From positions 46,041,095 to 46,105,094 of the forward strand of contig NC_084464.1 in NCBI RefSeq assembly GCF_027409185.1: 64,000 nucleotides of DNA. The letters are read 5' to 3'. The position numbers and the translations under genes are program-made. Origin of the DNA: Cynocephalus volans. Taxonomy: Eukaryota > Chordata > Mammalia > Dermoptera > Cynocephalidae. Position 1 is the stretch's first letter. Each line of letters opens with the position of its first letter. Below, one piece after another: positions 11,561 to 22,310 of this stretch. The notes below the pieces were generated by a model that saw only the letters and a list, made by a program, of their open reading frames with translations, had not been told where the DNA came from and did not search any database.

Positions 11561-12045
11561 TGGGTGTCTGTCAGGGACCCTGGACATTTTCTCCCTCTGA
11601 TCCTCCCAATCTCCAGTGCCTACCCAGTGCCTACCCCTACACAGACCCTCAGTGGAGCCTTATTCATTTTATTTCTCCATAGCTGGCCAGCCCTGCCTGT
11701 CATGCATGGGCAGGGGTTGGGGAGAATTCTGGCATTTTGACAGTCATGGAAATGTTATGCAAATGAGATGCAAAGCAGCAGCTAACAAGCCCTGATTGCA
11801 TTTGCCCTGGTGCTGGGCCATGTGGGATAATTGTGCCCAGCTGGGGAAGGGGGCAATGAATGTTATTGGGGATGCAAAGAGGAGGTGACAGAAGGGGTTG
11901 GCTTCTCCTGGGATGGGGGTGGGGGGGCACAAGGCCAGCTGCTCTCTGGCCTGGGAGAGACACCCTTCTCATTTGTAGGCTGATCCCGCCTGTGGGACTG
12001 GAACATGGTAAAAGTCCAGGAATAGGAGCTGAGGTCAGACATGGG

Positions 12046-12075
12046 GTGTGTGGTGTGTGTGTGTGTGTGTGTGTG
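12046..12075. repeat. (GT)n microsatellite
   Basis: Short GT run upstream of PACSIN1 exon 1. Confidence 0.9.
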
Positions 12076-12829
12076 GCAGTGTGGCATCAGGGGTGTCCCA
12101 AGGCCTGTCTGGGATCTGCAAGTGGGAGAGTAGAGGGCTACAAATGGGTAACTCGAGGCCTTCTCAGCAGCAGATGGGGTCAGATTAGGCTGACGGTGGG
12201 GATGGGGTGGGGGTGGACACTCTCTGGGCTGGGGAAGTAAGAGGTGACAGAAGGGGTCAGCTTTTCCCACAGGGCCTGTCTGGGATCCGAGAGAATGGGA
12301 GGCAGGACTCGGGGTCTGCAAGGCAGCAGATGGGGCCAGATCAGGCTGACAAAGGAGTGGATGGCAGGTGGCTGTCTTTGGTGTCCCTGGACAGACCCAG
12401 AGCTAGGTCTTTAGGAGAAAGATGATCTGGGGCTAGGGGCTGGCAGGTGGGCAGTGGGCTCTGCTTACAGCACCTGGGAACTCAATCCCTCCCTGCCCCC
12501 TTGCTGAGGCCTCTTCACTCTCCAGAGAGCCTCTATGCCCAGGCACTAGGCATCCCACCTGGCCTGGGCCTTGACCTGACCCTCTGCTGAGGACTTCCAG
12601 GCCTGGGGACAACTGGCTTCTGGTCTAAGGAAAGCAAGGCTAGAAGTCACCTCTGAGGTTGTTTTGGAGGCCTTGTGCCCACTACTGGACTGGCACGTCA
12701 AGTACATATGACTCTGTTCTGCTTTTGATCTAAGGATAGAAGTGAACTTGGCTGTGAAACTTCTTGAAACTGGGTGGCCGTTGCCATGTTTCCCAACCAG
12801 ATCTTCCTTAATGGAATCAGTGTGAAGCA

Positions 12830-12965
12830 CTGGAAAAAGCTTGGCAGGCAGAGGGTTCAAATCCCAGCCCAGCCATTTGCTGATCTTCTCACCTTGGGCA
12901 AGTTACAAGATCCCTCAGAGCCCGTTTCCTTATTGGTGCAGTGGCCTTACCATGTAAGGCTGCTG
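12830..12965 (+). mobile_element. MIR
   Basis: Contains gggttcaaatcccagcccag and accttgggcaagttacaaga, the tRNA-like and core parts of MIR. Confidence 0.65.
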
Positions 12966-13029
12966 TGACAGCCAGAGACACTGCAGGGGAGCTCCAAGAC
13001 CTGGATGGGCATTCAGTAAACCCACTAGC

Positions 13030-13142
13030 TTGTCATCCCCTCTGAGGCAGGAACTTTGTTTTACTCACAGCTATATCCCAAGCATCTAGAACAGTCCCTG
13101 GCACATGGTAGGTGCCTAGTAAATATCTGCTGAATGAATGAA
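13030..13142 (+). mobile_element. L2 3' end
   Basis: Contains acagtccctggcacatggta and ends tctgctgaatgaatga, the L2 terminus. Confidence 0.7.
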
Positions 13143-13187
13143 ATACCCTATTTCATCTATTCCAATATGACTTTTTCCCCTTGCATT

Positions 13188-13291
13188 TTTTATTTTTTTA
13201 TTTTTTAAAAAAAGATGACTGGCAAAGGGATCTTAACCCTTGACTTGGTGTTGTCAGCACCATGCTCTCCAAGTGAGCCACGGGCCGGCCC
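13188..13291 (-). mobile_element. tRNA-SINE, dimer collapsed to one unit
   Basis: Begins like the 3' unit of the dimer and jumps at CAGCACC to the outer end of the 5' unit (ending gggccggccc). The result is a single hybrid tRNA-like unit. Flanks share only an imperfect duplication. Confidence 0.75.
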
Positions 13292-14057
13292 TTACCCTCA
13301 CATTTTGACAGCTCTGATATTGGGATGCTTCCTGTAATTTATGGCATGTCTTAATTTAACTGGCAGCAGTATTGTAATTGAGAAGGGTCTTAGATGTGGT
13401 GAATATGGAAGAAGCTATCGTTACTATTTAGAGGCAGCCTTTTGCTTAACTTTTGGCGGCCTTCTGGTTATCTCCTGTTGTATCTGTCCTCTCTGGGGTG
13501 TGTGGGATCTCTGAGAATTGTCCAGGGGCACAGGGGCTGAAGTGATGCTTGCCAAGGCCAAGGTGGTGCTGGGTTGAGGACAGCATGTCCTGTGGGGCAT
13601 GGCATGTCCTGGGTCCCAGTCCCCGCTCTGGTCTCCTGCCACCCCGTAGGTATGTTGTCCCTTCAGTGAGGGAGGGGAGGCAGGGCTGTCTGAAGCCTGG
13701 AACTCCCTCTGAGGAGGGAGGGGGCCGTTTTACTTTACCCTGTCATAACTCCTAGTACCAGGACTGGACAGCAGCAAGGGGAGTAGGTGGAGATAGGTGT
13801 GAGCCCCCTAGGCCAAGGGCTCTAGGCAGGATCTCATTTGTAGTAGGCAGAGGATTTTCAGAATGAGGGTGAGGGAGGGGGTCCACCCTGTTCCCCTCCA
13901 ACATCAGAGCTGAGACATTGCGTTGGGCAGATTAGTGCCTGATCCCAGGGTGGGGCAGAGCATATGGTCAAATTCTCTACCAGAAGTGGCTCATCCTTCA
14001 GGCCCCTGGTTGGGATGCTTTTACTCCTATCACCAGGCCTGCCATGAGGCTAGGGTT

Positions 14058-14370
14058 AGGGGCTTGTGTGTACAGCTGTGAGTTTGTATAGGAAGGGCTG
14101 GTGTGTTGCATGTTCTGGATCTGTGTAGATGTGTGTGCACTTGTCTGAAGGATATGTGCGCAGTGATATTAGCGTTAGTTCTATGTGTGTCTCTGTGTGT
14201 GTGTTACATGTGTAGGTAGATACAGACTTGTGGAAATGCATGTGTGCACATATGTGCAGTGGGTGTTTGCATCTATTAAGTGAGTTGCCGGGATGCAGAC
14301 GTCATGGACACACATCGGTGCGTATGGATCACATGTGTGCGGTGCAAGCCTAGGTGTGTGCTGTGAGGGG
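14058..14370. repeat. Degenerate GT-rich tract
   Basis: Alternating purine-pyrimidine text (gtgtgtgtct, tgtgtgcacatatgtgcag) over about 300 bp, about 0.3 kb upstream of the CpG island. Probably a decayed GT minisatellite. Confidence 0.6.
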
Positions 14371-14404
14371 GTGTGGCAGCCAGGCCTGTGGGAGAAGTAC
14401 CAGT

Positions 14405-14545
14405 GCTGGAGTCACAAGGCCTCAGTAATTGGAGACTCAGACAAGTTATTTTATATGGGCCTCAGCTTCCAATCTGTAAAATGGGTATGAAGTCTCATGG
14501 CATAAGTTTGTGGATGAGCATCTCACATTCAGCCTGGCGCGGAAA
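14405..14545 (+). mobile_element. MIR fragment
   Basis: Contains gcctcagcttccaatctgta and aaaatgggtatgaagtctca. Confidence 0.5.
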
Positions 14546-14870
14546 AAACTCAAAATTTGGAGTTTTAAATGAATGAGAGAATAAATGATTAAGCAAATAG
14601 GAATGTTTTGCAAAGCTAAGATTTTAAGGACCCGGGGGAAGGGCATGGTAAGACTCTGCTTTTGATGTCTGGAAGGGAAGTTGAGGGGCAGACTCTTGGG
14701 GAGAACGAGAGGAAAGGGGCCCCCAGGCGAGAGCGGCGCCGAGCCTGTGTGTCACCAGCCCCTGTGCATATGAAGGGTGCGCGCCCGTGTGGATGCGGGT
14801 GGGTGCCGTGTAGAAGGCGGTCGTCCGCTGCTGTACGTGGAGGGAGGCGGTCTGTGCGGAGCATTGCCCA

Positions 14871-14884
14871 GTTGCCATAGAAAC
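14871..14884 (+). promoter_or_regulatory. X-box (RFX-factor binding motif)
   Basis: GTTGCCATAGAAAC is a near-perfect inverted repeat of the RFX half-site (GTTGCC / GGNAAC type). It lies about 90 bp upstream of the predicted exon 1. RFX factors control ciliary and neuronal genes, which fits a neuronal promoter. Function is inferred. Confidence 0.55.
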
Positions 14885-14959
14885 GAGCAGAAGAAGGTGG
14901 GTGGCTGGAGAAGAGGCGGGCCGGGAGGAGGGAGAGGGGAGGCGGCGGCGGCGGGGGGC

Positions 14960-15179
14960 GGGGAGCTGGCTCCTGCAGCTCTGGCGCTGCTGCCTTCCTG
15001 AGCCTGAGCGAGCGGTGGAGGGAACCCAAGAGGACCGAGCCCCCTGCCCGGGCGCCAGGCCCCTCCCCGCCCGCCACCACGGAGAAGGAGGAGGACAGCC
15101 AGCCCCTCCGGCCCTGGCCTGGCCCAGCGGGGGCAGCAAGCTGCCGCCTGCCCCCAGCTTGGTGCCCGCGTGGGCCCAG
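14960..15179 (+). other. PACSIN1: PACSIN1 non-coding first exon (5' UTR), predicted
   Basis: GC-rich stretch ending in a donor (cccag|gtaggc, GT at 15180-15181) inside a CpG island and on the strand of PACSIN1. It contains no ATG, as fits a clean 5' UTR exon. The start is approximate: it is set just after the GGC repeat and GC box near 14940-14964. The splice to the ATG exon would remove about 9 kb. Assignment rests on position, strand and my partial memory of the human 5' UTR. A transcript starting farther upstream is also possible. Confidence 0.65.
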
Positions 15180-16929
15180 GTAGGCTTTCTGATGTTGGAA
15201 GAGGCTGCCCCTGCCTTCCCACCGGCGGCACCTGGAGGAAGCGTACAGGCCGGAGGCACCGGGCAGTGACCTGGGCGGGGAGAGGGGTTTGGGGCACAGC
15301 CAGCACCCTGAGAGGCCCTGCAGAACCCAGGTCCTCCCCATCACGAGGTCTGCTCCCCTGTCACCTCCCCTCCTCTGTACCTCCATCCCTGTTTCCATCA
15401 CCGCCACAGGTCCTGACTTTGTAGACGTGTCCTCCTCCTTGGGGGGAGTGAGCCCAGGCGGGTGGAGCCCTTCCCCAGGTGACGATGGACGGGTTGGGGG
15501 CAGGGAGAGGTGAGGGTGTCCTCTTCCCCACTCAGGGCACTGCTAGGCTCTGCCATTTAGAACAAGCAGACTCCCACCTCCTACACCAGAGCCTCCCTGC
15601 TGCCCCTTCCTAACCCCCAGGTTAGGCAAGAGGCATCTTTCTCCTGCCCCAAGCTCAGGCCCTTCCCACCTCTTGTTCTCCCTGCAGACCTAGTGAACTC
15701 TCCCCTACCTCAGATCTCCCAAAGGGCCTCTGAGCTCATCCTCGGCAGGCCCAGGGTCTCCATGCTGGGGTACAGGACAGCAGGCCTCCGACTGGGCTGG
15801 GGGTGCCTCTGGCCCTCCCTCCTGCTCCCTCTGTCCCTCTGCTGCATTGCTCTTGGGGACAGACTCCGCTACTGCTGGGAAGCTCAGGCACTGCAGAGGA
15901 GCCTCTGCCGCTGCTCAGGAGGGGCTGGGGTGGGGCACTGGAGCTGGCAGGAGGGGCCTGGAGGAGTGTGGAGGGTGGGGTGCACCTGGTCCAGGTTTGC
16001 CTGATTGGAGCTGAGCGGCCTTGGCCGGCATAGGGAGGAGATCCTAGCCTGCAAGGAGCAGGGGTTGGTGTGTGCAACCATGGGTATGCCCTGACCCCTC
16101 TCCACCTGATTCCCTCCCCAGCATCCCCTCACAGCTTGGCTTGGTCCCTTGCTGGGCCCTGGTACCACATCGTGGGGCTTCTCCTTCCCCCAGGCACTTG
16201 GGGATCAGAGGTCCTAATGCAGGGGCTGAGGAGGGGTCTTGTGAAGGGGTGGGGCATATGTGCTGAGCAGCTGACGTGGCTCTGTTCGTTTCTGCAAACA
16301 TTAGGTGCACCTCTGCTGAGAGGTGGGCACAGGGGCCCCCACTTTAGTTTCAAGGGACTCTGAGGTGAGAGGGCAGGCCTCTGGGCTGGCAGGAACGGGG
16401 CAGGAGAGCACCATGAGCCCCCTGCTCCTTGGAACCCCCTCCCCCTCCCCCCAACCAGGACATGGGGTTGGCACCTGTCCTGCCTCTTCTCCTGCAGCTG
16501 GGCCTGCTGGCTTCAGTTGCCAAGTGCTGAGGCCTCAGTCGCCCTTCCCAGCCCCTCCAGGCCTGGCCCTGCCCTCCTCGACTCTGGGACTGCCCTGTCT
16601 AGGCCACATTCCCCCTGCCTTTTCGTTTTTCTGCCCCCCAGGTCCCTGTCAAGGTCTGTCTTTGCTTCCTCTGCCTCCTACACTCTGTTGCCACCAGAAT
16701 GGGCTCCCAGGACACGGTTCGCAACCCCATGCCATCACACACGGTGCGCCCACAGGCCAGGGCGCCTATACACACGCCAGCTTGAGACCCAGCCTTCCCC
16801 TAGCAACCTTCCCCATGTCAGAGGGAGCTTGGGCTGGCTGCTCCTCACACGCCCCCATTGCGGGAGCTTGGGGGAGAGGAGGAGACATCTCCAGTCAGCT
16901 CTTAATGGGTATCGCAGGGCTCCAAAACT

Positions 16930-17690
16930 GAGCTCCTGTCTCCCCCAAAGCTGTTCCTCCCTTGGTGCCCCTCTTGGAAAACAGCAGCTCTGCCTGCCTG
17001 CTTCTCAGGCCAAGACTCTGGAGCCATCCTGGACGCATCTCACACCAACATCCAAACCATCAGCAAAAACTGTTGGCTGGAACATCGCAGTGTTTCCAGA
17101 CTCCAGCCCCTTCTCACTCCTTCTAGCACGAGCACCTCGGGCTGAGCCCTGTCCTCCCTCACCCGGAGGACTGCAGCGGCCTCCTACAGGTTCGCTGCCC
17201 TCCTGGTCGTCCTCTAGTCTGCTCTGCCCCACAGCCAGATCACATCCCACCCCTTCGCAAACCCTACAGTGGCCCCTGCACTCAGAGAGAAAGGCAAAGG
17301 CCCCACTCTGACCTACAAGGCCCCCCCCTGATCTGCATCCTCACCCTGCCCTCACCCCGCCCCTCTCCCCTCCCTCGCTTGTTCCTCAGCGATGGCAGCC
17401 AAGCTCCTGCCTCAGGGCCTTTGCACTGGCTGTTCCTCTGCCTGGATGCTCCACAGGCTCCCTGCCTCACCTCTCTCAGGTCTTTGCTCAAATGGCACCT
17501 TTTCAAAATGACCTCCTCTGACCATCTTGTATAAAATAGTGTCACTCCTAGCCCCCACTGTCCTTCCCTTCCCCTGCCTGCCTCATTTTTCTCCACAGCC
17601 CTTGTCACCTTCTAATACATGTTATTTCCTTATTTAGCTGGTTTCTCACCTATCCAGCCCCTCTAGAATGTCAGCTCCATGGAGCAGGGA
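16930..17690 (+). mobile_element. L2 fragment, long
   Basis: Runs from the degraded ORF end (agactctggagccatcctgg) through gacctacaaggccccc and gcctttgcactggctgttcc to the 3' UTR. It explains a 264-codon open frame that overlaps its left part. Confidence 0.75.
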
Positions 17691-19459
17691 GTTTTCTGTC
17701 ACTGCTGTAACCCAGAGCTGCACCATGAGAGTCAGGGCTGCGATCTAAAGCCGGGACATCTGCCTCAGTGGCCGGCCTTCAATGTCTGTGCTGTAACAGG
17801 GCCCAGGCCTCGGTCCTCCCAGGAGAAGGCAGTGTCCCCTTCCTGGGCACTTGCTGCAGGGGCATTGGGTTGGACAGGACACCTGCACAGATGGGGTCCA
17901 TGCCTCTGTTCTCTGCTCCCACCGTGACCAGAACAGCTTCACCCGGCCAGCCGGGCAGGGGAAGAGAGCGAGCCACGTGTCCTATTCCAAGTGCCGCTGA
18001 GGGCAGGGGGCTGCCAGGCCCTTCTTTCTGGTCAGAATTCATCCCTGAGTTCTAGGTCAGAAGCATGCTGTGCCCCACTAGGGGCATCGCCCACAAGGCA
18101 GGCAGGCCTGGCCCCTGCTCTCCAGGTGGCCGGGCTGCAGTGAGCTCAGGACACACAGACGTGATTAGAGGAAAGATGCACCCAGAACAGAGGAAGGAGG
18201 CCTGTCCCGCCACCAGTTCCAACTCCTGCCTCCCCGTCAGTGTGTGGCTCATTTTGGACTCCCCCAGAAGCCACTCCTGAGACAAGGATGTGATTAGAGC
18301 AATTCATTTGGGAGGTGGTTCCTGGGACCACTGGGAGAGGGGAAGCGAGACAGAGAGGACAGGCAGCCTAAAGGGCATTCTACTGAGCCAGTTAGCACCG
18401 TGGGCAGCTAGGGCCCAGTCTCACTGGAGACTCTGTGGGACAGCATGAAGCCCACCTCAAAAGGATGGGGGCTGCACACGCCGCCTTCTGCCAGTGGTTG
18501 TTTGAGGGCTGCTCCTGACCACCCCGTTGAGACTGCATCCCCACCCTGTCCCTCTCCCCCAACTGGTTTCTCCTGTAACTCCTGTCACCACCCAGCATGG
18601 TGATACTTACTTGCCTCTTGGCTTTTGGCCTACACTGGACTGTAAGCTCCTTGAGGGGAGGGCGGTCCTGTTCCCTGCTGAGCCTGCAGCGCCTGAAACA
18701 GTCTTGGAGGCTTCCTAAAGACTGGCTGCGAGACATGCTGCCCTGTCCTCCTGGCCTGGGAGCAGGGGAGTGCTAGGGCTGCCTTTTAGGGTGATTTTCT
18801 GGAGGAGAGAGGGAGGGCCTGGATTCTTGGGGGGTGGCACTGGAGGAAGAAGAGAGAGGATGGGGATTGGGGAAGGGAAAAGGTCAGAGGCTAGGGAGTG
18901 ACTGGGGAGGAGGGGGACAGAGGCTGAGATGAGTGCCTGAGGCTGTGTCTGAGGCTTTGCCTGTTCTCGCAGGTGGGCAACCTTTATCCCCCTTTTCGGG
19001 CTGAGATGAGCCCACTGAGGTGTCAGATTGTCCAGCCGGGGCCCACCTGGTCCCCTCTGCCCTGGTCCTCTCTAGGGCCCTCCAGCTTGGGTGAGGCCCG
19101 AGCTCTGCCTCCTTCAGTCTCCCCATTTGTGTTTCCATACTGTTCCTCCCTATCTTGGGATTCATCATTTCGAAAGGGAGGGCCCCTTGGGGACTCTTTG
19201 GGGGGCCTTAGGTCAGAAGTGATGAGGGTGCAGGGGCCTGGTTTTTAGACCCAAAGAGAAGGCAAGAGGAAGCCGGGCCTGGGGTCTTCCTTTCACAGGG
19301 GACCTGGAGACCTGGGGGTCCCAGATGAGGCCCAACAGTCATGGAAGGGCTCTGGGGCTGTTAGCTGAAGGGGGCGGCAAGGTCATCCAGGGAGATGAGC
19401 CTCCACATCTGTGGGAAGTGGGGATAGGGGTGCCCATCATAATGAGGGTAACTTTCTGC

Positions 19460-19610
19460 CTCCTGTGCACTGGCCGCTCATTCCATCCTACACCACCCCA
19501 TGGAGTAGGGGATATCATCACCTCCATTTTGCAGACAGGGAAACTGAGGCACAGAAAGCTTAAGTAACTTGCCAAGGTCCCACAGCAGTAAGTGGCAGAG
19601 CCAGGTTTTG
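19460..19610 (-). mobile_element. MIR, antisense
   Basis: Contains ttgcagacagggaaactgag and aagtaacttgccaaggtccc. Confidence 0.65.
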
Positions 19611-20254
19611 AGCCCAGTGGCCATTCTGTCTGGCCCCATGGGCAGTGCTCTTAGGTACTATGCTCAGCTCCTGGGAGTTTCTGGGCTTGTCTAAGCAGAT
19701 TGCCACCCCTGAACTGGCAAGACATTGTTTAAGGCAGGGCGCGACCAAGAATCAGGTGCTGGAGTGGGGAAGGAGGGGTGGGCGAGGGCTGGGGTACTCA
19801 GGGAAGGCTTCTTGGAGGGAATGGGACTGAGTTGGCACTTGAAAGAAAGTAGGGTTTTGGAGGGGGAGGTGAGTGATGGGAGGACAGCAGGTGTCCCGGG
19901 CACGGGGAAGGTGTGAGCAAAGGGGCAGAGGCTCAAATAGACATGGGGTACAGGTTAGGCATGGAGGGACAGGACCTCACAGCTAACCCAAGACCTTCTT
20001 GCTGCATTTGAAGCCCCAGCAGAGGCTGTCAGAGTCCTCGTGTGGCCCCAAGTCAGGCGCAGTGAGCCTGTCTGGCCATCTCTGGTTGAGGTGGGGGGCA
20101 TGGGAGTACTGGGAATGTTTGTGGGACCAGAGAACTGGGGGAAGGGAGGCAGATCTTGTTTCCCTGAGGCCCAGCCCAGGGTTAAGCTGAGCCTGTCCTT
20201 GGCTCCAGAGTCTGTGTCATAATCCTACTCTGTGCTGCACACACCCCAAGGTCA

Positions 20255-20415
20255 AGTCCTAACTCTGCCACCCTTTAGTTGTGTGACCTTGGCTTACCTC
20301 TCTGAGCCTTGGTGTCCTCATGAATAAAAAGAGGAAGCCAGTCCCTCCCTCTGAGGATTGTTGTGAAAATGAATGGAACACTGTCACTTAGTAAACAGTA
20401 GCTCTGTCCCTTGCT
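20255..20415 (+). mobile_element. MIR
   Basis: Contains ctgccaccctttagttgtgt and gaggattgttgtgaaaatga. Confidence 0.65.
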
Positions 20416-20524
20416 CTTCTCTCCTTCATTCTTCCTGTGTCTTGCTTTCTCCTTACTTCCCACAGGGGTCCTGATGATGATGCTTAGAAGGGGCTGGTGC
20501 AGCAGGGGCTGTGGCTGGAATGAG

Positions 20525-20720
20525 GACTGAATTCCAGCTCCACCATTTACCATCTCGGAGGCCCTGGGTGTGCTATTTTAATTGCTCCATGCCTCAGTTT
20601 CCCCATCTGTAAATGAAGATGAAACACACATAGAACATTTAGAACAGTGCCTTGGACACAGTAGGCACTCAATAAATGCTAGCTAGTGGTAGCCAATGTT
20701 AATGTCAACACTACTTCATA
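20525..20720 (+). mobile_element. MIR
   Basis: Contains tgcctcagtttccccatctg and aggcactcaataaatgctag. Confidence 0.7.
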
Positions 20721-20789
20721 TAATAATCATGTACCGGTGAGGAGGGTGTGCTCTGGATCAAATCCCCATTGCACCTTTCCCAAGCTGGA

Positions 20790-21345
20790 TGTATTAATCA
20801 GGGTCCTCCAGAGAGACAGAACCGATAGGATATATGTATACAGAGAGATATATGAAAGGGGATTTATTAGGAGAATTGGCTCATGTGATTATGGAGACTG
20901 AGAAGTCCCACAACAGCCGTCTGCAAGCTGGAGACCCAGGGAAGCCAGCAGTGTGGCTCAGTCCAAGTCCAAAAGCCACAGAATGAGGGGAGCCACTGGT
21001 GTGAGTCTCAGTCCGAGACTGAAGGCTTGAGAACATGGGGGCACTGGTGGGAGTCCCAGAGTCCAAGGCCAGAGAACCTGGAGTCCAGTGTCCAAAGGCA
21101 GGAGCAGAAGGGTGTCCCAGCTCCAGAAGAGACAGTGGGTTCTCCTTTCCTCTGCCTTTTTGTTCTACCCAGGCCCTCAGCTGATCAGATGGCGCCACCA
21201 GCACTGGGTGAGGGCAGATCTTCCTTCCTCAGTCCACTCCTTCAAATGCCAGTCTCTTCCAGAAACACCCTCACAGACACACCCAGCAGTAATACCTGGG
21301 TATTCCTTAATCCAGTCAAGCTGACACCTAAAATTAACCATCATA
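20790..21345 (-). mobile_element. ERVL-type LTR (MLT2-like) inserted in a MIR
   Basis: Begins TGTATTAATCAGGGTCCTCC and ends aaaattaaccatcata; this reverse complement matches MLT2-type LTR ends. Flanks are CTGGA (20785-20789) and CTGGG (21346-21350), a 5-bp duplication with one change. MIR sequence continues on both sides. Confidence 0.8.
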
Positions 21346-21520
21346 CTGGGCAACCTTTGGCAGGTTCCTTCACTGCTCCATGACTCAGTTTCCTCATTTT
21401 TAAGACAGGGTAATAATAGTTCCTACCACACATGGCTGTTATGATACTGATTAACCCACGTGAAGTGCTTTGCACAGCATATGGGACATGAAGGACAAAG
21501 TTAGCCCTCATACCTGTTGG
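21346..21520 (+). mobile_element. MIR, right part of the copy split by the ERVL LTR
   Basis: Contains atgactcagtttcctcattt; the left part is at about 20745-20789. Confidence 0.6.
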
Positions 21521-21774
21521 CCATTATCATTACGGTCATACCCTTAAATAATGATAGCACACTGGTTATGTCGTGACGTGCTCCTGTCCTACTGTCCTCG
21601 CTTACTTCCCTGTGGCACCTGGACACTCTCTTTCACAGTCATATCCCAGAGCCTCTGGGTTCTTATCTACAATGCAGGGTGACAGTAGAACCTGCTTTAT
21701 AGGGTTGTTGTGAGGATTAGATAAGACAAGTGAACAGTATGTGCTCAATAAATGCCAGCTGCTATTATTACTGA

Positions 21775-22310
21775 TTTTTTTAAAAATGTAACTCGTCCAC
21801 ACAAGGAAAAATTAAAAGGGCACAAAGTACCTACAGTGAGAAATCTCCCTCCCACCCCATCTCCTAGCCACCCAGTTCCCCAAAGGCAATCACCATAACC
21901 AGTTTCTTTTGCAGTCTTCCAAAAATATTCCCTGCTTCTGTTTTTTCCCCAGCCACACTGTTCTGCACCTTGCACATTTTAACTTAGTGACGTGGCTTGG
22001 GAAGGGTTCCATTCAGAACCAGAGCTTCCATAGCAGGCCTGCACCTCAATGGACTTAACCAGTTCCCTGTGGATGGACATTCAGATTGTTTCTAGTCTTT
22101 TGCATTTACAAACCGTGCTGCAGTAAACAACCTTGGGCATTGCTGGTTTGCCCAATTGGTAGAAAGTGGAAGGTAAATCCCTAGAAGTGGTGTTGCTGGG
22201 TGAAGGGCCTGAACCTCTGTAATTGTGTCAAGTTACTTTCCCGCCATGGGTGAGAAAGACACAGCTAGGGTTCCACCTGCATTCCCATGAGAGAATGTCC
22301 CTACCCTCCA
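21775..22310 (-). mobile_element. L1 fragment, antisense, old
   Basis: Contains gatggacattcagattgttt and tagaagtggtgttgctgggt, the antisense L1 pattern also seen near 8000. Confidence 0.55.

Larger units (their letters stand above)
14690..15260 (+). promoter_or_regulatory. PACSIN1: CpG-island promoter of PACSIN1
   Basis: Dense CpG with a GGC run near 14940-14956 and a GC box (gggggcgggg) near 14954, in strong contrast to the CpG-poor flanks. No TATA box was seen at a suitable distance, so a dispersed-start island promoter is inferred. Long open frames on both strands here are a by-product of high GC (few stop codons) and are not annotated. Confidence 0.7.

Noticed and set aside
14616-15407. 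263-codon open frame on the minus strand over the CpG island
   Set aside because: High GC removes stop codons. The protein is Pro/Arg/Ser-rich without domains, and overlapping frames on both strands are equally open.
16517-17311. 264-codon open frame on the plus strand
   Set aside because: Its right part is an L2 retrotransposon and its composition is not protein-like.
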